DNA of 64,000 nt from Prochlorococcus sp. HOT208_60m_813O14 (lineage in GTDB: Bacteria > Cyanobacteriota > Cyanobacteriia > PCC-6307 > Cyanobiaceae), in assembly GCA_002025945.1 (NCBI GenBank), contig MWOO01000143.1, positions 62,001 to 126,000 on the forward strand, in the 5' to 3' direction. Below the pieces are notes generated by a model, which saw only the letters and a program-made list of their open reading frames with translations, did no database searches and was not told where the DNA came from. Position numbers and translations under genes: made by a program. The first letter of the stretch is position 1. Every line of letters begins with the position of its first letter. Below, one piece after another: positions 57,495 through 64,000 of this stretch.

Positions 57495-58656
57495 TCAAAT
57501 CAGTACCTAACAACTCCGCCATTGCCTTTTGCTGTGGAGATGGCTCAGTCAAATCAGATCTTCTTGAATCAGTTATCAACCAATCCAGAGATGCATCTTG
57601 CAAATCAAAGTGATCTCCATTTTTACCGACACAATATTTACCAAAAACTAACTTATCCATAAGTCTTACACCTTTACCAATTTTAGAATAATCAAAAATA
57701 ATTGAATTATCTATAGTTGCTCCCTCGCAAATGCAACAACTTGGTCCAATCATAGAAGGGCCAATAATAGTTGCTCCATCTTCGATCTTAGTCATACCTC
57801 CTATATAAACCGGCCCAGTAATATTAACCTTTTCCCAGTTAGCCGCTACATTTAAACCGGTAAAAACTCCTGGTTTTATTTCCTTTCCTGGTATTTGCAC
57901 TTGTCTTACCTTGCCTTGCAATACATTTCTAATAGCACTCCAATAATCAGGAACTTTCCCAATATCTACCCATTCAAAATCCATTGGTAATGCAAAAAAT
58001 GGTAAATCCATTTCAACAAGTTTAGGAAAAAGATCAGCTCCAATATCAAACTTCTCTGCTGAAGGTATATAATCAAAAATTTCAGGTTCGAAAAGATAAA
58101 TTCCTGTATTTATACAGTCACTTAAAGCTTGATCAACTGCTGGCTTTTCCTGAAAAGCTTTTATACGGCCGTTTCCATCAGAAACTACGACACCGTAACT
58201 TGATACTTGATCTTTAGTTACCTTCTTTGTTATTAAGCTCGCAATAGCTCCTTTCTGCTTATGTTTTTTAACAGCTTGAGTTAAATCTAAATCAACTAAA
58301 GCATCACCACATAAAACGACAAAAGTTTCATCAAAGAAATTTTGAAAATCCTGAATTTTTTTTAATCCTCCTGCGGATCCCAAAGCATCACCTATTAATT
58401 CTCCATCTTCAATTCTTCCCTCAAAACTATAAGCAATTTCTACTCCAAATCTTTGCCCGTCCCTAAAATAATTTTCAATTTCTTCAGCCAGATGAGAAAC
58501 ATTTACCATTATTTCCTTAAAGTTATGTTCTCTTAAAAGTTCCAAGAGGAACTCCATAACAGGTTTTTGCAAAATCGGAATCATCGGTTTCGGAATCACA
58601 TGCGTAATAGGCTGAACACGTGTACCCTTACCTGCAGCAAGTATCATTGCCTTCAT
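57478..58656 (-). CDS. Sugar-1-phosphate nucleotidyltransferase with left-handed beta-helix domain
   Basis: The 392-residue protein has an N-terminal nucleotidyltransferase domain: MILAAGKGTRVQPITHVIPKPMIPI, VVLCGDALVDLDL, FEWVDIGKVPDYW. Its C-terminal hexapeptide-repeat beta-helix lies at about 265-345 (TKIEDGATIIGPSMIGPSC and following). The pattern fits mannose-1-phosphate guanylyl- or glucose-1-phosphate thymidylyl/uridylyl-type enzymes that make NDP-sugars for surface polysaccharides; the exact nucleotide and sugar are not clear. ATG start at 58656. Confidence 0.9.
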   Translation of the reverse strand: MKAMILAAGKGTRVQPITHVIPKPMIPILQKPVMEFLLELLREHNFKEIMVNVSHLAEEIENYFRDGQRFGVEIAYSFEGRIEDGELIGDALGSAGGLKKIQDFQNFFDETFVVLCGDALVDLDLTQAVKKHKQKGAIASLITKKVTKDQVSSYGVVVSDGNGRIKAFQEKPAVDQALSDCINTGIYLFEPEIFDYIPSAEKFDIGADLFPKLVEMDLPFFALPMDFEWVDIGKVPDYWSAIRNVLQGKVRQVQIPGKEIKPGVFTGLNVAANWEKVNITGPVYIGGMTKIEDGATIIGPSMIGPSCCICEGATIDNSIIFDYSKIGKGVRLMDKLVFGKYCVGKNGDHFDLQDASLDWLITDSRRSDLTEPSPQQKAMAELLGTDLINIPD

Positions 58657-58704
58657 GAATTCAAAAACTCTTTTTAAAGATTATACTTTATTACTAATAA
58701 GCTC

Positions 58705-59526
58705 CTAAACAGCGGAAGGAAAGGTCTTGGTTACATCAAGATTCTCTATAGGCATTTGAGCTAAACCTCCTTCAGGAATTATTCTTTTAATTTGAATTGG
58801 GCCATATAAGGAGTTAATTTGTTTAATTTTAATTTTGTTTTCAGATGATAAAAATAACAAGGCCCAAAAAACCCCCAAACGATCTTTATCTAAATCATTT
58901 TTTACAACAGTTTGCCATTTCTCAACTAGATATTCAAAATCTGTCCACTGTAATGCTTTTTCCCACCCATCAATAAATTTACCTAGTGCTTTAGTGGTTT
59001 CCGGTAATTTCTCACGATGCGCTAATGATTTCACTTGAGAAATTAAAGCTTTATCTGAATATTTTTTATTTCTTTTTCTCTTCATTAGTAGAAGGTCTTG
59101 GGTTTCTATAACTTCAGCAATAGACTCTAACTGACTTACCAGTTCTCCAAGAGTTGTTGTACGTTTGAGAATTGGTTGGGCTATTGACCTCCTCCTTAGA
59201 TATTTTTCAGGATATTTTGGTATATCAAATTCTTGGTCAATCCAATCTTGATCATCTAAGTCAAAATCATCTTCAAAATCGGAAGAATTGTCTTTGAAAA
59301 CATCAGATTCCAAAACTTGAGCCTTTAAATTAACTAATACGGAAGCAGCAAAAAAAGCTTCGCTTGTCTCAGATAAATCCTTATGATAAGAACTTTTGCT
59401 ATATGATTTGCTGCCGAAAGATTGTGAATATTGCTCTAAAAAACTATCAATTACACTTATTACATCAATATCCCATGGATCAAGATCACCTTTACCTGCG
59501 GCGTCTTGAAGAAACTTAATCAACAA
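58705..59526 (-). CDS. scpA: Segregation and condensation protein A (ScpA)
   Basis: The 273-residue kleisin has the N-terminal DPWDIDVISVIDSFLEQY motif near residue 17, a middle acidic linker (DNSSDFEDDFDLDDQDW) and a C-terminal winged-helix region with FWALLFLSSENKIK. It links SMC heads with ScpB in chromosome condensation. TTG at 59526 is chosen because an AGGA lies six bases upstream; a few residues before it also look family-like (LGPR), but no in-frame ATG or GTG is present. Confidence 0.88.
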   Translation of the reverse strand: MLIKFLQDAAGKGDLDPWDIDVISVIDSFLEQYSQSFGSKSYSKSSYHKDLSETSEAFFAASVLVNLKAQVLESDVFKDNSSDFEDDFDLDDQDWIDQEFDIPKYPEKYLRRRSIAQPILKRTTTLGELVSQLESIAEVIETQDLLLMKRKRNKKYSDKALISQVKSLAHREKLPETTKALGKFIDGWEKALQWTDFEYLVEKWQTVVKNDLDKDRLGVFWALLFLSSENKIKIKQINSLYGPIQIKRIIPEGGLAQMPIENLDVTKTFPSAV

Positions 59527-59649
59527 TCTAGGTCCTAATTGTTGTCTATGTATAGGGTTGTAGTTAGATATTTTTAAATTGGTAATAACTATACATAAGA
59601 TATACCCTTAATTATTTAATGCCAAACAATATCGCATTAATTTTAAAAA

Positions 59650-61254
59650 TTATATAGTTGGAGCTTTTAGGATCTCATTTGTTTTAGTTGCTGAAAAAAT
59701 ATTTGTTTTCACAGCACTTTTAACTGCAGTTAAATCTCGATCAACCAAATTATTGATAGATGCTATGTAACTTTCAGTAACTAATCTAGGGTACAAACCT
59801 ATTCCAATAATCGGTAAAAGTAAACAAGCAATAATATAAACTTCCCTTGGCTCTGCATCTATAAGTTTTCGTTCTTCGATCAATTTAGGATTTTCTTTAC
59901 CAAAGAAAATTTCTCGTAACATTGAAAGTAGATAAATAGGAGTAAGTATTACACCGATAGCAGCTAAAGAAGCCATCACCACCCTAAAAGGAAGTGTATA
60001 CACTTCATCAGTAACAAATCCTGTAAATACCATCAATTCGGAAACAAATCCGCTCATACCAGGCAAAGCTAGGGAAGCAAGGGAACAAGCAGTCCATAGA
60101 GCAAACATGATTCTCATTTTTTGTCCTACACCACTCATTTCATCAAGTTTAAGAGTCTTTGTTCTGTCATAGGTGGCACCAACAAGAAAAAATAAACTTG
60201 CACCAATTAATCCATGACTAACCATTTGCAGCATAGCTCCACTTGTTCCAAGGCTACTAAAAGTTCCTATACCAATAAGAACGAAACCCATATGACTGAT
60301 CGAACTATATGCAATTTTTCTTTTAAGATTTCTTTGAGCAAAAGAAGTTAATGCGGCATAAATTATATTTACTACCCCTAGAACTATTAATAATGGGGCA
60401 AATTGAGCATGAGCAACGGGTAATAATTGTGCATTAAATCTTAAAAGAGCATATCCTCCCATCTTTAATAAAATTCCTGCTAGAAGCATATGAACAGGAG
60501 CTGTAGCCTCTCCATGAGCATCTGGAAGCCAAGTATGAAGAGGTACTATTGGTAGTTTCACTCCAAATGCAATTAAAAGCCCGACATAACATAATATTTG
60601 GAATTTTTGACTAAAATCTTGAGCTGCCAAGTGAGAAAACTCAAAGTTAGGGATTTCTGTACCATAGAAACCCATTGCTAACGCTGCCAAAAGAATGAAG
60701 ATAGAACTACCAGCTGTATAAATAATGAATTTTGTTGCTGCATATTGTCGATTTTTACCACCCCATATAGCCAATAATAAATAAACGGGAATTAACTCAA
60801 GTTCCCAAGTTAGAAAGAATAAAAGCATATCTTGTACTGCAAACACAGCGATTTGCCCTCCATCCATAACCAATATCAAAAAGAAAAATAACTTTGGTTT
60901 AAACTTGACTGGCCATGCAGCAAGAACTGCTAAAGCAGTTATAAAACTAGTCAATAATATTAACGGCATAGACATGCCATCAGCGCCAACAGACCAAGTA
61001 AGACCTAAATCAGGGAGCCAGCTAATATTTTCCTTCAGTTGAACATTTTCATTACTAATATCAAAGCCATTTATATATGAACCTACAGTTATTAAAAAAG
61101 TTATTAATGCAATAGACAATGCAAACCATCTCACCTCTTTGCCATCCCCTTTATCTGGGAAAAAAGGTATCACAAATGCACTACCAATTGGGAATAAAAT
61201 TGAAGCAGATAACCAAGGAAAATTTGACAATCCAGCGCCCAAAGTTCCCAACAT
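59650..61254 (-). CDS. ndhD: NAD(P)H-quinone oxidoreductase chain 4 (NDH-1)
   Basis: This large membrane subunit (NuoM/ND4) has about 14 helices. Conserved signals include [34 protein letters not shown] with the key Glu, [27 protein letters not shown], the Lys helix and [13 protein letters not shown]. It is an antiporter-like proton pump. I use the ATG at 61254 ([14 protein letters not shown]); a TTG at 61290 would add 12 residues without family-like character. ndhF lies upstream on the same strand. Confidence 0.97.
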   Translation of the reverse strand: MLGTLGAGLSNFPWLSASILFPIGSAFVIPFFPDKGDGKEVRWFALSIALITFLITVGSYINGFDISNENVQLKENISWLPDLGLTWSVGADGMSMPLILLTSFITALAVLAAWPVKFKPKLFFFLILVMDGGQIAVFAVQDMLLFFLTWELELIPVYLLLAIWGGKNRQYAATKFIIYTAGSSIFILLAALAMGFYGTEIPNFEFSHLAAQDFSQKFQILCYVGLLIAFGVKLPIVPLHTWLPDAHGEATAPVHMLLAGILLKMGGYALLRFNAQLLPVAHAQFAPLLIVLGVVNIIYAALTSFAQRNLKRKIAYSSISHMGFVLIGIGTFSSLGTSGAMLQMVSHGLIGASLFFLVGATYDRTKTLKLDEMSGVGQKMRIMFALWTACSLASLALPGMSGFVSELMVFTGFVTDEVYTLPFRVVMASLAAIGVILTPIYLLSMLREIFFGKENPKLIEERKLIDAEPREVYIIACLLLPIIGIGLYPRLVTESYIASINNLVDRDLTAVKSAVKTNIFSATKTNEILKAPTI

Positions 61255-61375
61255 TTGTGTCGCAAAATGTGTATAAAAATAAGTACTCAATTTAATAAGA
61301 AATTTATCTTAAATAAAGTCTAGAAATTTTCTGTATTTTTTCACCCCAATGAACAGTGAAGACACACAATTGTAA

Positions 61376-63397
61376 TTAAGATACTTGTGGAGATTGAATA
61401 CCAAATATAGCAACTAGTAGAATTACTCCTCCAAAAACAATAAGCGCATAAAATTGAGCCCTACCAGTCTCAAAATATTTTAAACCTTCTCCACTACCTA
61501 AAGTTACTAGTCCAGTAAGGTTTACGACGCCATCAACAACCTTAGAATCAACCTCTAAGACTTCTTTAGCAAGTTTTCTACTACCCTTAACAAAAAGTTT
61601 TTCATTAATATCATCTAGATACCATTTATTAGATAAAAACCTGTTGATACTAGGAAACTTTTCGGCAAATAAAACTGATAAATTAATTTTTTTCACAAAA
61701 TATGCCTGATAAGCAATAATGATTCCAGCTGATGCAATAAGAACTGAAGCTATCGCTAAAGGCAAAAATTCTTTTAATTCGAAAGCTTTTGCAGCAGTCT
61801 CTGCTTCTTCAGGATCTAGTAGATTTGCAATTTTGCTATCCCATGGCAGTCCCATAAAACCAATAATTAGAGACGGTACAGCTAGAAATACCAAGGGAAA
61901 TGTCATTGACCAGGGTGACTCATGAATAGAGCCGTGTTCTTCATGCTGTTCTTCATTTTCTTCATCTTGGTTTGTTTTAGAGGCTATTAGAAGCTCTTTT
62001 TGCAATTCTTTATTCTCCCCTCTGAAATCTCCTTCAAATGTCAGGAAATAAAGCCTAAACATATAAAAAGCAGTCATACCAGCTGTTAGAAGTCCTATAA
62101 ACCAAAAAGCTGGAAATGATATAAAAGCATTTCCGAGGATCTCGTCTTTACTCCAAAAACCTGCCAATGGGGGAATACCACTAATTGCTACGCAACCTAT
62201 TAAAAATGTTGTTGATGTATATGGCATTTTTTTTCTTAAACCGCCCATTAATCTCATATCTTGAGCTAATACAGGCTGATGGCCAACTACTTCTTCCATA
62301 GCATGTATTACTGAACCAGATCCCAAAAATAGCATCGCTTTAAAGCAAGCATGAGTCACTAGATGAAAAATTCCCGCAACTGGTGCTCCACAACCCATTG
62401 CAAGCATCATATACCCAAGCTGAGAAACTGTGCTATAAGCTAAACCTTTTTTTAAATCCATTTGGGTCAAAGCTATAGAGGCTCCTAAAAAACAAGTAAT
62501 GGTACCAACTAAAGCAATAATGAACTGAATAGAAGGGAATATTGAATACAAAGGTTGAAGTCTTGCTACAAGAAATATTCCTGCAGCAACCATTGTTGCA
62601 GCATGGATAAGTGCAGAAATAGGTGTCGGACCTTCCATCGCATCAGGCAACCACACATGAAGAGGAAACTGAGCAGATTTTGCCATTGGCCCTAAAAAAA
62701 CTAAAAAACAAAGCAATAAAGCAGCCCAAATAGGTATCGAATTATCAGATATTGCTTGAGAAATTCCAGTTGCTATTTCATTAAAATCAAAACTATTTGT
62801 TGCCCAAAATAGGCCAAGAATTCCTAGTAATAATCCAAAATCTCCTACTCTATTAACAACAAATGCTTTTTGTGCAGCGTGGGCAGCGCCATCCCTGTCA
62901 TACCAAAAACCAACCAACAAATAAGAACACATTCCAACTAATTCCCAAAAAACATAAATTTCTAATAAATTCGGACTAACTATTAATCCCATCATTGAAC
63001 TACTAAATAATGCTAAATATGTAAAAAATCTGACATAACCTTTATCATGCGCCATATAACCATGAGAGTAAATCATCACCAGCAACGTTATAGTCGTAAC
63101 AAGAGCAAGCATTACACTCCCCAAAGGATCAAGGACAAAACCCATCGGGATTGTAAAATCACCAGCACTAGCCCATACAAATAATTTTTCTACAGATTGA
63201 TAACCATTAACTTGTTCAATCAGAGCTTTGTAACTAATTACTGCAGAAATTCCGACAAAAGAGATGAGACCTATAGAAACAATTTCTCTAGAATTATTAA
63301 TTTTCTTGTTAATACTTATTAGGCCTAAACCAGAAAGAACTGCTCCAATAAGTGGGAAAACAGGAATTAACCAGGCAATTTCTGAAGCTTGAGGCAT
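61376..63397 (-). CDS. ndhF: NAD(P)H-quinone oxidoreductase chain 5 (NDH-1)
   Basis: The 673-residue subunit (NuoL/ND5) has the antiporter core: VFWELVGMCSYLLVGFWYDR with the essential Glu, SAQFPLHVWLPDAMEGPTPISALIHAATMVAAG, KKGLAYSTVSQLGYMMLA and HACFKAMLFLGSGSVIHAME. A Glu-rich loop (NQDEENEEQHEEHGS) lies near residue 480, and the long C-terminal lateral helix region follows. It is the distal proton pump of NDH-1. ATG start; 34 bp separate it from the upstream gene's stop. Confidence 0.97.
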   Translation of the reverse strand: MPQASEIAWLIPVFPLIGAVLSGLGLISINKKINNSREIVSIGLISFVGISAVISYKALIEQVNGYQSVEKLFVWASAGDFTIPMGFVLDPLGSVMLALVTTITLLVMIYSHGYMAHDKGYVRFFTYLALFSSSMMGLIVSPNLLEIYVFWELVGMCSYLLVGFWYDRDGAAHAAQKAFVVNRVGDFGLLLGILGLFWATNSFDFNEIATGISQAISDNSIPIWAALLLCFLVFLGPMAKSAQFPLHVWLPDAMEGPTPISALIHAATMVAAGIFLVARLQPLYSIFPSIQFIIALVGTITCFLGASIALTQMDLKKGLAYSTVSQLGYMMLAMGCGAPVAGIFHLVTHACFKAMLFLGSGSVIHAMEEVVGHQPVLAQDMRLMGGLRKKMPYTSTTFLIGCVAISGIPPLAGFWSKDEILGNAFISFPAFWFIGLLTAGMTAFYMFRLYFLTFEGDFRGENKELQKELLIASKTNQDEENEEQHEEHGSIHESPWSMTFPLVFLAVPSLIIGFMGLPWDSKIANLLDPEEAETAAKAFELKEFLPLAIASVLIASAGIIIAYQAYFVKKINLSVLFAEKFPSINRFLSNKWYLDDINEKLFVKGSRKLAKEVLEVDSKVVDGVVNLTGLVTLGSGEGLKYFETGRAQFYALIVFGGVILLVAIFGIQSPQVS

Positions 63398-63431
63398 GTT
63401 TTAAAAAACTTATATTTAAGATTTTAAACTG

Positions 63432-64000
63432 TCAATTGAAAAATTCAGACAAAAATGATGAATTAAATGTTTTAACAGCAATATTTATGTATTGATGAGA
63501 CCACCAAAGTACGCCTATTGCAATTAATATGCCAAATTGAGAAAACCTAAAAAATTCTTTAATCTTAAATTCTTGCCTCCCCTCAAGTATTGCCATGAAG
63601 GGGATTATGGAAGTATTTTTTTTAAAATTTTCAAATTCTTCTCCAAATCTATTTGCTAATCTCTTGTCACCATGCCAGATTGCAAAAAGATGATGCAAAA
63701 CTAAGCCAATAGAAGTTACTAATGTGAATGATGTACCAATCCATAAAGTATGAGCTAAACACCAAATTATCTGACCAAATGCTTGAGGATGTCTTGTAAT
63801 TCGCATTATCCCAGTTCCATAGATTCGCACTTTAGGCTTTAACACTGAAGGAATTTCCAACAAATTGTATGTAGCGGGATATAAAAATAAAAAACTTATT
63901 GCAGTTAAAAACCAAACAATTACAAAAACGAAATTATTTCCTTGAAAATTCCATAATCTAATTCCATCATATCTGTGAGCTAAAAAATAACCAATTAAGA
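63432..64000 (-). CDS. NnrU/15-cis-zeta-carotene isomerase-like membrane protein, 5'-truncated
   Basis: The frame stays open to the window's right edge, so about 188 C-terminal residues are visible and the start lies beyond. Membrane helices alternate with HRYDGIRLWNFQG (near the edge), GIMRITRHPQAFGQIIWCLAHTLWIG and HLFAIWHGDKRLANRFGEE. The TRHP motif and heme-ligand-type His residues are those of the NnrU/Z-ISO family. In cyanobacteria such a protein isomerises 9,15,9'-tri-cis-zeta-carotene in carotenoid synthesis. Isomerase rather than an NnrU role is inferred from the host. A TTG at 63863 would be an artefactual start. Confidence 0.8.
   Translation of the reverse strand, partial: LIGYFLAHRYDGIRLWNFQGNNFVFVIVWFLTAISFLFLYPATYNLLEIPSVLKPKVRIYGTGIMRITRHPQAFGQIIWCLAHTLWIGTSFTLVTSIGLVLHHLFAIWHGDKRLANRFGEEFENFKKNTSIIPFMAILEGRQEFKIKEFFRFSQFGILIAIGVLWWSHQYINIAVKTFNSSFLSEFFN

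Noticed and set aside
63432..63863. NnrU/Z-ISO-like gene as a complete 143-residue protein
   Set aside because: The frame continues without a stop to base 64000 with family-like residues (HRYDGIRLWNFQ), so the gene is cut by the window edge.

Overview
This window is a core-genome segment of a marine picocyanobacterium. It is almost certainly a high-light-adapted Prochlorococcus. Several things point there: very AT-rich DNA (roughly 30% G+C by eye); dense packing with no gap over 300 bp; short, often 1-20 bp overlapping gene junctions; many GTG and TTG starts with little Shine-Dalgarno signal; and an oxygenic-photosynthesis gene set (NDH-1 subunits, Mg-protoporphyrin methyltransferase, phylloquinone synthesis, SbtA/SbtB, a PedR-type regulator). 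I saw no tRNA, rRNA, CRISPR array, insertion sequence, prophage or integrase. The window looks like vertically inherited backbone rather than a genomic island.

Layout. 1-2126: inorganic-carbon/anion uptake (SulP carrier cut by the left edge, SbtA, SbtB). 2149-9667: an NTR-like flavoprotein with a degraded NADPH site, an ABC1 kinase with a small coupled partner, enolase and a divergent ClpB. 9729-13043: secE-nusG-rplK-rplA-rplJ-rplL, with an L10 leader before rplJ. 13091-21199: rnhA, pyrD, a CobC/HisC-type aminotransferase, murG (minus), an exported unknown, pgk (minus), rbgA, an RluD-type synthase. 21192-30965: a peptide-type double ABC ATPase, Rel/SpoT, a DUF2062 protein, mnmE, nadC, argS, hisC. 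30962-34588: a minus-strand run (degenerate metallo-beta-lactamase-fold protein, trpG/pabA, dgkA, ybeY, a 60-aa membrane protein, prfB with a programmed frameshift). 34665-40889: grxC-gshB, then the phylloquinone cluster menF | menA-menC-menE | thioesterase. 40899-48946: ndhH, rsmH, cysteine desulfurase, an orphan response regulator, chlM, purE, cysC, SUI1, trpB, rhodanese. 49036-56526: an unknown membrane-anchored protein, gltA, the ndhA-I-G-E operon, NAD kinase, a CYTH protein, a small ORF and a PedR-like regulator. 56604-64000: metF, a sugar-phosphate nucleotidyltransferase, scpA, ndhD, ndhF, and a zeta-carotene-isomerase/NnrU-like gene cut by the right edge.

How the genes fit together. 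Seven NDH-1 subunits (H; A, I, G, E; D, F) lie at three sites. Four phylloquinone enzymes plus a likely DHNA-CoA thioesterase are grouped; menB and menD are not in the window. Translation and stress functions (ribosomal proteins, RF2, RsmH, MnmE, RbgA, RluD, YbeY, Rel) are interspersed. The largest gaps (3106-3357, 6638-6901, 19164-19376, 11902-12091) hold only AT-rich upstream regions, except that the last carries the L10 leader and 6638-6901 carries a short motif shared with two other divergent promoter regions.

Most worth a second look: (1) an NTR-like protein lacking NADPH-binding motifs, probably the cyanobacterial diflavin enzyme DDOR; (2) a ClpB whose first ATPase ring lacks its arginine fingers; (3) a metallo-beta-lactamase-fold protein without its metal motif; (4) the prfB frameshift, which truncates RF2 if missed; (5) inverted repeats on both sides of ndhA; (6) a TAACCAACT motif in three divergent intergenic regions. 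All functional assignments come from reading motifs and gene order, without any database search.
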